Notes: a model not told the origin generated them from the sequence alone. A stretch of 64,000 nucleotides of DNA from Magnetospirillum sp. XM-1 (GCF_001511835.1 NZ_LN997848.1:3066001-3130000); one strand, 5' to 3'. Shown: positions 7,638 through 18,959, counted from the first letter of the stretch. Numbers and translations: made by a program.

Positions 7638-10136
7638 ATGCGTCCAGCGCGCTCCGATGCCAAAAGCTCGGACGATAGCATCGGCGCGCTTCCGGCGACC
7701 GAAGGACGGCGGATTTTCGATCTGGTAATTCGCTATGGCGCCGGCGCGGTGCTGCTTTGGACCGTTCTGCTGGGCCTGTCCTTGTGGTGGACCATCGGCC
7801 ACCAGAAGGACACCACCTTCGAACTCGCCCTGAATACCGCCCGATCCGCCTTCAACAAGGATCTCGCCTACCGGCGCTGGGCCTCGGGGCATGGCGGCGT
7901 GTACGTGGAGCCGTCCGAGAAGACGCCGCCCAGTCCTTGGATGTCCCATCTGCCTGACCGCGACATCATCGCCAATGACGGGCGGCTGCTGACCCTGATG
8001 AACCCGGCCTACATGCTGCGCGAGATGATGGCCGATTACGGCGACGATTACGGCATCAAGGGCCGGATCGTCGGCATCGTCTATCTCAATCCCAACAACG
8101 AGGCCGATTCCTGGGAGGCCGAGGCCATCCGGCAGTTCTCGGCCGGCACCATCACCGAGAAGCTGGAGATCTCGGCGCTGGAGGGCAAGCCTTACCTGCG
8201 CCTGATCAAGCCGTTCATGATGGAGGAGAGCTGCCAGAAGTGCCATGGCCACCTAGGCTTTCCCAACGGCTCGGTCCGGGGCGCCGTCGGCGTTTCCGTC
8301 CCCATGGAACCCTATCTCGAGGTGGAAAGTCAGGCCATCCGCGCCCTGGCGGTGTCCCATGGCGGCTTTTGGCTGGTGGGCGTGCTCGGCATCGGCCTGA
8401 TCGGCCGGCGGAGCGCCCGGCGGCTGAAGGAGAAGGCCCTGGCCGACGAGGAGACCCGTCTGGCGGCCCATGTGTTCCGCAACGCCCTGGAAGCCACCAT
8501 CATTACCGATCCCCGCGGGCGGATTCTGCGGATCAATCCTATGTTCACCGAGTTGACGGGCTATGGCGAGGCGGAGGTGGTCGGCGGCAATCCCCGCATC
8601 ATCCGCTCCGACCATCACGATGCCGATTTCTACAAGGAGATGTGGCAGGCCATCTACCGCGACGGCCGCTGGCAGGGTGAAATCTGGAACCGCCGCAAGG
8701 ACGGCCGGGTCTTCGTCGCCTGGGAAAGCATCGTCGCCGTCTATGACGCGGCCGGCGCCATCCGTTACTTCATCGGCAGCTTCAGCGACATCACCGAGCA
8801 GGTGGAGGCGCAGCGCCATATCCTGCGTCTTGCCCATTACGACGTGCTGACCGATTTGCCCAACCGGGTGCTGTTCCAGGATCGTCTGGAGCGCGCCGTG
8901 GTCCACGCGCTGCGCCATGACCGGCTGGCCGCGCTGCTGTTCCTTGATCTGGACGGCTTCAAGAAGGTCAACGACACCATGGGCCATCGGGCCGGTAACG
9001 AGCTGCTCAAGGAAGTGGCCGTTCGCCTGCGCGGCTGCGTGCGCATGACCGACACCATCGCCCGGCTGGGCGGCGACGAATTCACGGTCATCCTGGACGA
9101 GATTTCCTCGGCCGGGGACGCCGCCGTGGTCGCCGAGAAGATTCTGGCGGCTTTGCGCGCTCCCATCGCCATCGACGGGCGCGAGGTGTTCATCGGCACC
9201 AGCATCGGCATCAGCCTGTTCCCCGCCGACGGGCAGAGCGGCGACGAATTGCTGAAGCAGGCCGATACCGCCATGTATCAGGCCAAGGCGGCGGGCAAGG
9301 GACGCTTCAACTTCTACTCCGCCGAAATGACCAAGCGCGAGGAGCATCGCCTCGAACTGGAGATGGCGCTCCGCCAGGCAGTGGACGAGGAGCAGTTCCA
9401 CGTCCATTACCAGCCGAAGAAGAACCTCGCCGCCGGCCGGGTGTCCGGTTTCGAGGCTCTGGTCCGCTGGCAGCATCCCAGCCTGGGCATGATTGCGCCC
9501 CTCGATTTCATCCCCTTGGCCGAGGAAATGCATCTGGTCGACCGGATCGACCTGCTGGTGATGCGCCAGGCCTGCCGGCAAGGGCGGATCTGGCTGGACC
9601 AGGGGCACGACGTGACCATGGCCGTCAACCTTTCCGGCGTCAACTTCTCGGTTGACGACCTCCCGGATCAGGTTCGCCGGGTCCTGGACGAGACCGGATT
9701 TCCCGCCGACCACCTGGAGCTGGAGATCACCGAAAGCTTCGTCATCGACCTGGAGGTGGACCAGCGCGAGGTGATGCAGCGGCTGCGCGCCTTGGGCGTG
9801 ATGCTGGCCATCGACGATTTCGGCACCGGCTATTCCTCTCTCAGCTACCTGAAGCGCCTGCCGGTCAACACCTTGAAGATCGACCGCTCGTTCGTGCGCG
9901 ACATCGCGCGGGATTCGCGCGACATGATGCTGGTGTCCTCCATCATCGGCATCGCCCATTCCCTGGGCCTGAAGGTGGTGGCCGAGGGCATCGAGGACTC
10001 GGAGCAGATGAGCATCCTCGAAACCCAGGAATGCGACGAGATTCAGGGATATTTCATCGCCAAGCCCATGAGCGCCGAACTGGCGGGCATCTTCATGACC
10101 GGAGCACCCGCCAGCCATGCCGTCATCTCCGGCTGA
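7638..10136 (+). CDS. Haem-binding-type (DUF3365) PAS-GGDEF-EAL c-di-GMP protein
   Basis: 832 residues; ATG follows GGAGGGGG at good spacing. Order: membrane helix (about 33-55), periplasmic DUF3365/Tll0287-type domain with CQKCH near residues 199-203 (c-type haem motif CxxCH), second membrane helix (about 242-258), PAS (about 275-390), GGDEF domain with intact GGDEF at about 478-482, and EAL domain with intact EAL at about 606-608 and DDFGTGYSSL further on. Both the cyclase and phosphodiesterase motifs look active, so the net direction of c-di-GMP turnover is open. The sensor suggests redox or gas sensing (inference). It overlaps the chromate transporter gene by 20 bases. Confidence 0.92.
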   Translation: MRPARSDAKSSDDSIGALPATEGRRIFDLVIRYGAGAVLLWTVLLGLSLWWTIGHQKDTTFELALNTARSAFNKDLAYRRWASGHGGVYVEPSEKTPPSPWMSHLPDRDIIANDGRLLTLMNPAYMLREMMADYGDDYGIKGRIVGIVYLNPNNEADSWEAEAIRQFSAGTITEKLEISALEGKPYLRLIKPFMMEESCQKCHGHLGFPNGSVRGAVGVSVPMEPYLEVESQAIRALAVSHGGFWLVGVLGIGLIGRRSARRLKEKALADEETRLAAHVFRNALEATIITDPRGRILRINPMFTELTGYGEAEVVGGNPRIIRSDHHDADFYKEMWQAIYRDGRWQGEIWNRRKDGRVFVAWESIVAVYDAAGAIRYFIGSFSDITEQVEAQRHILRLAHYDVLTDLPNRVLFQDRLERAVVHALRHDRLAALLFLDLDGFKKVNDTMGHRAGNELLKEVAVRLRGCVRMTDTIARLGGDEFTVILDEISSAGDAAVVAEKILAALRAPIAIDGREVFIGTSIGISLFPADGQSGDELLKQADTAMYQAKAAGKGRFNFYSAEMTKREEHRLELEMALRQAVDEEQFHVHYQPKKNLAAGRVSGFEALVRWQHPSLGMIAPLDFIPLAEEMHLVDRIDLLVMRQACRQGRIWLDQGHDVTMAVNLSGVNFSVDDLPDQVRRVLDETGFPADHLELEITESFVIDLEVDQREVMQRLRALGVMLAIDDFGTGYSSLSYLKRLPVNTLKIDRSFVRDIARDSRDMMLVSSIIGIAHSLGLKVVAEGIEDSEQMSILETQECDEIQGYFIAKPMSAELAGIFMTGAPASHAVISG

Positions 10137-11481
10137 TCCCGCCCATCCCCGGTTCGACGAGGCCCTGCGGGTCTGGCTGCGCGTCGGCCTGCTCAGCTTC
10201 GGCGGCCCGGCCGGGCAGATCGCCACCATGCACCGCATCCTGGTGGAGGAGAAGAAGTGGGTGGGAGAGGCCCGCTTCCTCCACGCGCTGAACTTCTGCA
10301 TGCTGTTGCCGGGGCCCGAGGCGCAGCAACTCGCCACATATATCGGCTGGCTGCTGCACCGGACCTGGGGCGGCGTGGTGGCCGGAACCCTGTTCGTGCT
10401 GCCCGGTTTCCTGGTGATGATGGGGCTGGCGGCTCTGTATGCCGGCTTCCATCAGGTTCCGCTGGTGGAGGGCCTGTTCTACGGCATCAAGCCGGCGGTG
10501 CTGGCCGTGGTGATCGAGGCGGTGCTGCGCATCGGCCGCCGGGCGCTGCGCTCGGTCGAGAAAATCGTCATCGCGGCGGCGGCTTTTGCCGGCATTTTCT
10601 TCGGTGACCTGCCGTTTCCGCTGATCGTGCTGGCGGCCGGGCTCTGGGGCTTTTTTGCGGCGCGGACGGGGCGGGCGGCTTTCCTGCCCGGCGGGGCCGC
10701 GGCCCAGGCAGAGTCCAAGGGGGTCGCCGACCGGATTCTCGACCAGGGGGCTCTGCACACCCGGCCCGACCGCCGCCGCGCCATCCTGACGGCGGCCGTC
10801 TGCCTGGTCCTGTGGCTGGCCCCGGTGGCGGCGGCCATGGCCTGGGGCGGCGGCGCGTTCGGAGCCGTCGGCCTGTTCTTCTCCAAGATGGCGGTGGTGA
10901 CCTTCGGCGGCGCCTATGCCGTGCTGGCCTATGTGGCGCAGCAGGCCGTCGAGGTGCATGGCTGGCTGGCGGCGCCCGAGATGCTGGACGGGCTGGGGCT
11001 GGCCGAGACCACGCCGGGGCCGCTGATCCTGGTCAACCAGTTCGTCGGCTTCCTGGCCGGTTACCGTAATCCCGGCGGTCTCGATCCCTGGCTGGGGGGA
11101 GTTCTGGGGGCGAGCTTGACCGTCTGGGTCACCTTCATGCCCTGTTTCCTGTGGATTCTGGGCGGCGCCCCCTATGTGGAGGTTCTGCGCGGCTATCAGG
11201 CGTTGTCCGGCGCCCTGGCGGCCATCACCGCCGCCGTGGTGGGGGTGATCTTCAATCTCGGCCTGTGGTTCGCCCTGCACGTGCTGTTCGCCACCGTCGA
11301 GGAACGGCATGTGGGGCCGCTGCGCCTGTTCGCCCCTGATCCCAACAGCCTGGACCCGGCGGCGCTGGGCCTGGCCCTGGCCGCCGCCATCGCCATGCTC
11401 CGCCTCGGCATCGGCATGATGCCGACCCTGCTGGCGGCCGGATTGTCCGGCATCGCGTGGAAGCTACTTCTTTTTCCGTAG
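10117..11481 (+). CDS. chrA: Chromate efflux transporter ChrA
   Basis: 454 residues, the length of the two-domain (long-chain) CHR family. The conserved ChrA start is present (LRVGLLSFGGPAGQIATMHR, then CMLLPGPEAQQLATYIG), and the second half repeats it in degenerate form (FFSKMAVVTFGGAYAVLAYV, then GLAETTPGPLILVNQFVGF). About ten to twelve membrane segments are apparent. Known members export chromate (sometimes sulfate-coupled) from the cytoplasm. The gene starts 20 bases inside the GGDEF-EAL gene, so the two are probably cotranscribed, an odd pairing with no obvious functional link. Confidence 0.9.
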   Translation: MPSSPADPAHPRFDEALRVWLRVGLLSFGGPAGQIATMHRILVEEKKWVGEARFLHALNFCMLLPGPEAQQLATYIGWLLHRTWGGVVAGTLFVLPGFLVMMGLAALYAGFHQVPLVEGLFYGIKPAVLAVVIEAVLRIGRRALRSVEKIVIAAAAFAGIFFGDLPFPLIVLAAGLWGFFAARTGRAAFLPGGAAAQAESKGVADRILDQGALHTRPDRRRAILTAAVCLVLWLAPVAAAMAWGGGAFGAVGLFFSKMAVVTFGGAYAVLAYVAQQAVEVHGWLAAPEMLDGLGLAETTPGPLILVNQFVGFLAGYRNPGGLDPWLGGVLGASLTVWVTFMPCFLWILGGAPYVEVLRGYQALSGALAAITAAVVGVIFNLGLWFALHVLFATVEERHVGPLRLFAPDPNSLDPAALGLALAAAIAMLRLGIGMMPTLLAAGLSGIAWKLLLFP

Positions 11482-11784
11482 GGCGACGGCCGGTTCCAGT
11501 TCCTCGGCGGTCAGGCCGCGTCCCAGCTGGTCTTCCAGATGGGGCAGGAGCTGCGGAAAGAACTTGAGCGGCGCCAGCAGCTTGATGGCGTTGGCGGTAC
11601 CGGCCCCGTCGACGCTTTCGTCGCCGGCGTCGCGGCGGCAGCGCTGCAGCACCGACGCGACAAGCCAGTCGTCCCAGTCGTCCTGGTCGTAGCCCGAAGG
11701 CGGCGGCAGGCCGGCGAAACGCTTCAACAGGTCCATGAGTTCCGATCGCGACATCTGCGCGACGGTCTTATCTTTTCCGCTCAT
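11464..11784 (-). CDS. Hypothetical protein, 106 residues
   Basis: Soluble, charged protein beginning MSGKDKTVAQMSRSELMDLL, with a DQDDWDDWLVASVLQRC segment and a Lys-rich end. ATG 11784 is taken as start; TTG 11790 is an alternative. It is convergent with chrA and overlaps its 3' end by 18 bases. No domain recognised. It is listed because it is the only open frame in the gap, reads as protein-like sequence, and is not a shadow of a longer gene. Confidence 0.55.
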   Translation of the reverse strand: MSGKDKTVAQMSRSELMDLLKRFAGLPPPSGYDQDDWDDWLVASVLQRCRRDAGDESVDGAGTANAIKLLAPLKFFPQLLPHLEDQLGRGLTAEELEPAVALRKKK

Positions 11785-11854
11785 CCCCAATGACTCGCCA
11801 CTGATACTTCCCCGTACCGATCCTACCGCAGGGGTTCGCCGCGAGGAAAGCGTT

Positions 11855-13015
11855 TCAGGTGACGATTTGTTCCGCCGGCTTCCAGCGGCGCATCAGGAGC
11901 CAGGCCAGAACGGCGGACAAGGCCGACAGCCCGGCCATGGCCAGGAAGGAGCCGCCGCCCAGGATTTCGTAAAGCCGGCCGCTGAACGGCGTGATCAGGC
12001 CCGGGGCCAATCCCACGGCGATGGCGGCGAAGATGCCCTGGGTGCGGGCCGACAGGCCTTGGGGCACGGCGCGGGAGATGAAGTGGATGGCACCCAGATG
12101 GGCGCAGCCGAAGGTCGCCGCGTGCAGCAATTGGGCCAGGGCCACCAGGGGCAGGGAGACGGTCGAGCCCAGAACCAGCCAGCGCGCCACGCCGCCCACG
12201 GCGGCCAGCACAAGCAAGGCGGCCGGGCCGAAACGGGCCACCACCCGGTTGCTGACGGCGAACAGGACGATCTCGGCCACCACGCCTTCCGACCACAACA
12301 GGCCGATGGTCATGTCCGAGAGACCGGCCGCCTTCCAGTGGATGCTGGCGAAGGCGTAATAGACGGTGTGGGCCATCTGGTTGAGCGCCGCGCTTCCCAC
12401 GAAAAGCAGGAACAGCCGGTTCAGCAGCACCGGGCGCAGCGATGGCGGCCTGCCCTCGTGGCGGGGTACCTTGAGGTCGGGCAGGCCGAGGCACGAGGCG
12501 GTGGTCAGCAGCAGCGCCGCGCTCATCAGCCAGGGCAGCGCCGTTATCGGCCAGGACCCCAGGGCCTTGCCCAACAGGGTGGCGGCGGCGATGAAGGCCA
12601 GTGATCCCCAAAGCCGTGCACGGCCGTAATCCAGGCCGTGGCGTCCCACCACCGCCATGGCCAGGGTGTCGCCCAGCGGCAGCAGGCCGGCGAAGGGAAA
12701 GGTGGCGATCACGCTTAAGGCTAGGACGGGCCAGAAGCCGTCGGCCAGGGGGAACAGCAGCCAGACCAGCCCGGCGCTCATTGCCAGACGGATCATCAGC
12801 CGCCGACGCTCGCCGCCATGGTCGGCCAGGTGGCCGATCACCGGGCTGGCCAGGATGCGGGTGAGATAGCCGGCGGCGGCCACCCAGCCGATATCCGAAG
12901 CCGACAGGCCCCGATCCTGCAGCCACAGCGGCCAGAAGGGGAGATGAATGCCGACCGCCACGAACAGGGCGGCGTAATAGGCGCCCAGCCTGAAGCTGGC
13001 GGAGGAGGGGCTCAT
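11855..13015 (-). CDS. MFS transporter, HcaT/phenylpropionate-permease-like
   Basis: 386 residues with about twelve hydrophobic segments. The start (FRLGAYYAALFVAVGIHLPF, then WLQDRGLSASDIGWVAA) and the R-x-WGSLAF element in transmembrane helix 5 are characteristic of the MFS_1-like branch containing HcaT and nucleoside permeases. It is expected to be an inner-membrane proton symporter; the substrate is unknown. It is preceded by the ChbG/HpnK-like gene on the same strand with a 100-base gap rich in short hairpins (CCCGGCCGGGCGGG near 13027). Confidence 0.82.
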   Translation of the reverse strand: MSPSSASFRLGAYYAALFVAVGIHLPFWPLWLQDRGLSASDIGWVAAAGYLTRILASPVIGHLADHGGERRRLMIRLAMSAGLVWLLFPLADGFWPVLALSVIATFPFAGLLPLGDTLAMAVVGRHGLDYGRARLWGSLAFIAAATLLGKALGSWPITALPWLMSAALLLTTASCLGLPDLKVPRHEGRPPSLRPVLLNRLFLLFVGSAALNQMAHTVYYAFASIHWKAAGLSDMTIGLLWSEGVVAEIVLFAVSNRVVARFGPAALLVLAAVGGVARWLVLGSTVSLPLVALAQLLHAATFGCAHLGAIHFISRAVPQGLSARTQGIFAAIAVGLAPGLITPFSGRLYEILGGGSFLAMAGLSALSAVLAWLLMRRWKPAEQIVT

Positions 13016-13115
13016 GCCGTGGTTCCGCCCGGCCGGGCGGGCAAGATGCCCGCGCTCCGAAGAGGGAGATGTTTCCTGGAGCGCGGCCGTCCCGGCCGCA
13101 TTCCCGCCACCGGCA

Positions 13116-13970
13116 TCATTGACGGTCCGGCCGGGCCGCCAGGGTGATGCCGCGATCGGCGAGCGACAGGGCGCAGGCGTCGGATTCGAGGAACCGCCAC
13201 TCCACCTCGCGCTGGTCGGTCAGCCACTCGCAGGCGCGCAAAGGCTCGTCCACCTGGCCGGGATGGCACATCACCAGGGTTCCCGGTCCGGGGGACTCGG
13301 TGAAGATGCCAAACAGCCGGGCATAGGGAACCTTGCCGGAAAAGTCGTAGACCCCCCGGAAGCTGCGGTTGTGCGGAATGCCCTCGGCCCGCATGCGCAT
13401 CCTCAGGCCGATGCCCAGCAAGGCGATGATGGTGGCGCGGACGGGATCGATTCGGCGCCGGGCGATGGCCAGCGGGTTCTCCCAGCACGACCGCACCCAG
13501 CCGCCGGTGGGCTTCAGGCGGCGGCGCCACAAATCCACCACCACGTCGCGGACGATGGGCAATTGGTGGACATGGTGATGGCCGTCGAGGAAGTCGGGCG
13601 GGCGGCCCATATGGGCCTCGAAGGAATCGACCTGGCGCTCCAGCTCGGCGGCGATCTCGGCCTTGTCCAGGCGGTGCAGGACGGCGCGCTTGACCATGGC
13701 GCCGATGGGAGGCAGCCGGCCTTCGGGCGCCAGGGAGGGCATGGCCCCCAGCGGCCGGTGATCGGTCAGCGTCAGGTGGACGCCGAACTCCGCCCGTCCT
13801 TCCAGGGACTTCAGCAGAACGGCTTCGTCCGGCCAGAAGGCCGAGCCGGTCATGCAGCCGGTGGCCTGCAGGCGGCCTTGGCCGATCAGGGCGCGGATGG
13901 CGAGCCCCAGGCCCGGGGCCAGCCCGTAATCGTCGGCGCAAAGGGTGATGGCGGCTTTGTCGCGTGGCAT
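13116..13970 (-). CDS. ChbG/HpnK-family carbohydrate deacetylase
   Basis: 284 residues from ATG 13970; the in-frame upstream extension is basic and low-complexity. Family motifs are clear: TLCADDYGLAPG near the start (metal-binding Asp-Asp), EFGVHLTLTDHRPL, and DFLDGHHHVHQLP (histidine metal site). Members remove acetyl groups from chito-oligosaccharides (ChbG) or act in hopanoid biosynthesis (HpnK). No other hopanoid or chitobiose gene is nearby, so the substrate is open. It is the middle gene of a same-strand series with the SGNH protein and the MFS transporter. Confidence 0.82.
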   Translation of the reverse strand: MPRDKAAITLCADDYGLAPGLGLAIRALIGQGRLQATGCMTGSAFWPDEAVLLKSLEGRAEFGVHLTLTDHRPLGAMPSLAPEGRLPPIGAMVKRAVLHRLDKAEIAAELERQVDSFEAHMGRPPDFLDGHHHVHQLPIVRDVVVDLWRRRLKPTGGWVRSCWENPLAIARRRIDPVRATIIALLGIGLRMRMRAEGIPHNRSFRGVYDFSGKVPYARLFGIFTESPGPGTLVMCHPGQVDEPLRACEWLTDQREVEWRFLESDACALSLADRGITLAARPDRQ

Positions 13971-14005
13971 GGCGGCAGGATAGAGAGGCCGGCGTCGACG
14001 CGCAA

Positions 14006-15133
14006 TCAGTACAGCTCGCCGGCCAGCCATGTGCCGATCAGCCCCGCGCCCCTCGGGTTGTAATGACCGTCCACCGGGAAGACCAGGCCTTCGCGGTAAT
14101 GGTCATGCAACAGGGAAAAGGCGTTGAGGCATTGGATGGCATGCGCCTGGCAATGGGGGCGGACCAGCGCGTCCTGGTAGTCGGCGGTGGGGAAGTCGCG
14201 GCCATTCACGGAATAGGTGGCGAAGGCCTCGTCCTCGAAGAACATCCGTTCGGGCAGCAGGACCACCACCATGCGGCTCCCGCGTGAGGCCGCGATCTCC
14301 GACATCTGGCGGACCATCAGGAAATTGGCCTCGGGCACTCCGGCGGTGACCAGATTGGCGACCGGGGAGTGGGAGCGCAGGCGGTAATAGATCGCCTTGG
14401 CCCGGGGATACAGCAGCCCGGTCAGGGCCGAGGACTGGCTCAGCGTGTCGAGAAAGGTCTTGATATCCTGGAACTGGGGAACCAGGACGCCGGTAAAATC
14501 GTAAAGCCTGACCCGCGCCTTGGCGCTCGAATCATCGGCTCCTCCCGAATTGCTGACCAGGTATCCCTCGACGATGCGGTTGGAGTCCTGGTCCGAGGGC
14601 GGGGTGATCACGTCATTCCAGCTGAGCGCCACCAACAGGGTGTCGCTCGGCCCCAGCGTGGGGGCGATGACCCGCAGGCGGGCGAGATACTGATCGATGT
14701 TGATGGCCGGAATGGCCAGATTGTTCACCGCCACGTCGATCCCCCGGCGGTTCAGTTCTTCCTGCAGGCGATTGGGCCAGGAATCCTCGTCGGACAGGCC
14801 ATGGCCGAAGGCCTGGCTGTCGCCCATGACCAGAAGGCGCCGTTCCGCCGTCTTCGGGGCGGCGGGCACGATTCGCTTTCCCTCGGAATCGGCGGTGGCG
14901 ACGGCATTGGTGAAATCGACGCGGTTGTCCATGGTCCCACGGAAATCGGGCGTCATCCGCCAATAGCCGTCGGGGCCCACGTCGAACATGCCCTTGGGAA
15001 GGCCCGGCTTCGGCGGTGGGCTGACGATCCAGGCCACGCCTTCGGCCAGGGCCAGGAAGAGCGCGACCGAAACGAGGGTGAGTAGGGTATTGGCAAGAAT
15101 GCCGCCGCTCTTGGTACGTCGCCGTGTGGGCAA
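14006..15133 (-). CDS. SGNH/GDSL-type hydrolase with N-terminal membrane anchor
   Basis: 375 residues from a TTG at 15133, chosen because AGGAG lies seven bases upstream and because the first residues then form a basic start plus membrane helix (ILANTLLTLVSVALFLALAEG). Block I is RLLVMGDSQAFGHGLSDEDSW (a Ser in GDSQ), and the final Asp/His pair is likely in FPVDGHYNPRGAGLIG. This resembles SGNH hydrolases used in extracytoplasmic polysaccharide or lipid acyl editing. It begins 14 bases after the stop of the HupT-like kinase gene, so it is probably in that operon. Confidence 0.8.
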   Translation of the reverse strand: MPTRRRTKSGGILANTLLTLVSVALFLALAEGVAWIVSPPPKPGLPKGMFDVGPDGYWRMTPDFRGTMDNRVDFTNAVATADSEGKRIVPAAPKTAERRLLVMGDSQAFGHGLSDEDSWPNRLQEELNRRGIDVAVNNLAIPAINIDQYLARLRVIAPTLGPSDTLLVALSWNDVITPPSDQDSNRIVEGYLVSNSGGADDSSAKARVRLYDFTGVLVPQFQDIKTFLDTLSQSSALTGLLYPRAKAIYYRLRSHSPVANLVTAGVPEANFLMVRQMSEIAASRGSRMVVVLLPERMFFEDEAFATYSVNGRDFPTADYQDALVRPHCQAHAIQCLNAFSLLHDHYREGLVFPVDGHYNPRGAGLIGTWLAGELY

Positions 15134-15147
15134 GCCCGATCTCCTGT

Positions 15148-16478
15148 TCAAACGGCTGAAGGCAGGCCGATGATGAATTGGGCGCCGCCCAGGGGTGAGG
15201 TGCCCGCATCCAGCGTTCCGCCGTGGTCGCGGATGATGCCGTAGGAAATCCATAAACCCAAGCCCGTTCCCTTGCCCACCGGCTTGGTGGTGAAGAACGG
15301 GTCGAACACCTTGGAGGCGATGTCGGGGGAAATGCCGGGGCCGTTGTCCTCGATGACCAGGGTGACGCCGCCGGCTTCGGCCTTGGCCGTCACCCGGATG
15401 CGTCCGTCGGCGCGGGGAGCGACCGCATCCTGGGCGTTCTCGATCAGGTTGACGATGACCTGATGCAACTGGCCGGGATTGCCGCGCACGTTCAGGCTTT
15501 CCGGCAGGTCGAGATCGATGGCGGCCAATCCCTTCTTGCCCGAGGCCGACCACTGCACCGCCTTGGCGACGATCTCGGCCAGATCGAAGACTTCCGCCTT
15601 GCCCCCGGCCGAGAACGACAGGCGCTTCAGGCTGCGCACGATGTCGGCCACCCGCTGGGCGCCCTCGGCGGTGCCTTCCATCAGGCCCGGCAGGTCGGCC
15701 AGGGTGGCGTCGATGCGCAAGGTCTGGCGCAATGCCTCCCGCTCGGCCTCGCCGCAGCCGCCATGGATGGCGTCCAGGTAGGAGGAGATGCGGGTCGAGT
15801 ATTTGGACAGCGCGTGGACATTGCCGTAGACGAAGCTGATGGGATTGTTCAGCTCGTGCGCCACGCCGGCGATCAGGCGGCCCAGCGAGGCCATCTTCTC
15901 CTGTTGGATCAGCTGGGCCTGGGCGGTCTTCAGCGCCTCGTAGGCGCGGCGCAGCTCGCCCACCGGGCGGCCCGTCAGCACGATGCCGGCCGGCAGGCCG
16001 CGATGGTCGAGGCGGGTGGCGCAGGAAAGGGCCACCGGCTCGGTGAGGCCGCCGTCCGACGAGCGGAAGCGCACTTCGCGGTCGCGGCTTTCCACCGAAT
16101 CGATCCAGCTGAACAGGCGCAGGTTGCCGGTGCCCTCGGCCAGCAATTCGTCCAGGGGGCGCTCGTACAGATCCATCTCGGCGATGCCGGTCAGCTGGAG
16201 GAAGGCCAAGTTGACCTGCTGGATACGTCCCGACTGGTCGCAGACGATCAGGATATCGGATACCGCCGACAGTACGGAATTGATGAAGCGCTGGGCTTCT
16301 TCCAGAGCGGTGTTCTTCTCCTCCAGCTCCACCTCGTAGGAGATGAGGTCGGAATAGACCTCCTCCATCTTGCGGATGACCTCGATCCAGGCGGTTTCCT
16401 GGGCGGCCGCCATGTCGGGGTCGTAGCCGCCGGCGAAATCGTAGGCCGAGGAGGGGCGGGGGTCGCTGTAATTGGCCA

Positions 16479-16479
<1 letters not shown>
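15148..16479 (-). CDS. PAS-domain sensor histidine kinase, HupT/HoxJ-like
   Basis: 443 residues, no membrane segment, so cytosolic. A coiled start (about 30-65) leads into a PAS domain (about 62-170), then the H-box GRLIAGVAHELNNPISF with His208, and an HATPase domain with N (IVNLIENAQDAV), G1 (IEDNGPGIS) and G2 (GKGTGLGL) boxes. It resembles the HupT kinases that control uptake hydrogenase. Its ATG overlaps the stop of the regulator gene upstream (TGATG), so the two are translationally coupled and almost certainly partners. No hydrogenase genes are in the window; the hydrogenase link is inferred from similarity. Confidence 0.82.
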
Positions 16480-17918
<1,439 letters not shown>

Positions 17919-18009
17919 GTCCGGGCTTGCTCCTGTGGCCTTCGACGGGACGGAGCGGTATTCTTGAGCCTGGGACCACCAGTGGTCAACCAATTACCAG
18001 AATGGATGG

Positions 18010-18804
18010 ATGATGACCGGTTTGATGGCGGAAGTCGCGGCGGCCAAGGTGGACAAGGGTACGCTCGCCCTGTGGTTCCTCGGCCAGAATGGCTGGATGG
18101 TCAAGTCGCCGGCCGGCCACGTGCTGGCCGTCGATCCCTATCTCTCCAATTCCTGCCATCCGTCGCGGCGCGGCCTCGACGTCGACCGCCGGGTTCCGAT
18201 CCTGGTGACGCCCGATGATTTGCAGGCCGACCTGCTGCTTTGCACCCATTCGCACCGGGACCATGCCGACCCCGAGACCCTGTGTTCCTGCGCCGCCAGC
18301 GGCCGGGTCAAGGCCTTCGCCGGGCCGGGCGACACCCAGGCGGTGTTCGCCGCCGCCCAGGTGGCGGAAAGCCAGCGGCGCCTGACCTGGCCCAATGACG
18401 AGATCGGCCTGGGCGATCTGCGGGTGACCGGCACCTTCGCCCTGCCCACCGATGCCGGCGACTTGACCCATATGGGCTTTGTCATCCGGGGTGACGGTGG
18501 GCCGAGCCTGTGGATTACCGGCGACACCGCCTGGTGCGACCTGCTGGCCGAGGCCGGTTCCAAGCACAAGCCCGACGCCGTTTGCCTACCCATCAACGGC
18601 GGCTACGCCAACCTGTCCCATTGGGAGGCGGCGGAACTGGTGCGCCGGGTGGGACCGGCCCAGGCCATTCCCTGCCACTGGGACATGTTCGCCGACAATT
18701 CCTGCGATCCCCGCATGTTCGAAGCCTCGCTGAAGGTCAAGGAGGTGCGGGGCGTCTATCGCCGGCCGGACCATGGCCGCAAGATGGTGATCGAGCCTCG
18801 GTAA
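18010..18804 (+). CDS. MBL-fold metallo-hydrolase, UlaG-like
   Basis: 264 residues. The metal motif THSHRDHAD is at residues 79-87 (HxHxDH), with further ligands likely in WITGDTAW and at CHWDMF. The N-terminal FLGQNGWMVKSPAGHVLAVDPYLSNSC resembles UlaG (L-ascorbate-6-phosphate lactonase) and related binuclear-metal hydrolases. No ascorbate-utilisation genes are nearby, so the substrate is unknown. It is divergent from the HupR-like gene, about 90 bases apart. ATG 18010 is used; another ATG follows at once. Confidence 0.8.
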   Translation: MMTGLMAEVAAAKVDKGTLALWFLGQNGWMVKSPAGHVLAVDPYLSNSCHPSRRGLDVDRRVPILVTPDDLQADLLLCTHSHRDHADPETLCSCAASGRVKAFAGPGDTQAVFAAAQVAESQRRLTWPNDEIGLGDLRVTGTFALPTDAGDLTHMGFVIRGDGGPSLWITGDTAWCDLLAEAGSKHKPDAVCLPINGGYANLSHWEAAELVRRVGPAQAIPCHWDMFADNSCDPRMFEASLKVKEVRGVYRRPDHGRKMVIEPR

Positions 18805-18905
18805 CTTCCCCTATTTGCCCGAATCTTAGGCGGTGGTCGGACCAGTTTGGTGCAAATTTCCTGAGCAACTTTGATGAATATCAAGGTTTGGCGGTGCCCT
18901 GCGAC

Positions 18906-18921
18906 TGGCATGGGGGTTGCG
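18906..18921 (+). promoter_or_regulatory. Sigma-54 (RpoN) promoter
   Basis: TGGCAT-GGGGG-TTGCG matches the -24/-12 consensus (TGGCAC-N5-TTGCW), with GG and GC separated by 10 bases as required. Transcription would start near 18932, about 28 bases ahead of the ATG at 18960. Upstream sequence to 18805 is free for an activator site, but no clear NtrC or NifA half-site pair is seen. Confidence 0.65.
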
Positions 18922-18959
18922 ATGATCTGTCCCGGAAGGTGTAAATCCGGGAGACATTG

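Noticed and set aside
8253..10337. 694-codon minus-strand ORF across the GGDEF-EAL gene
   Set aside because: Antisense shadow; the plus strand encodes intact catalytic motifs.
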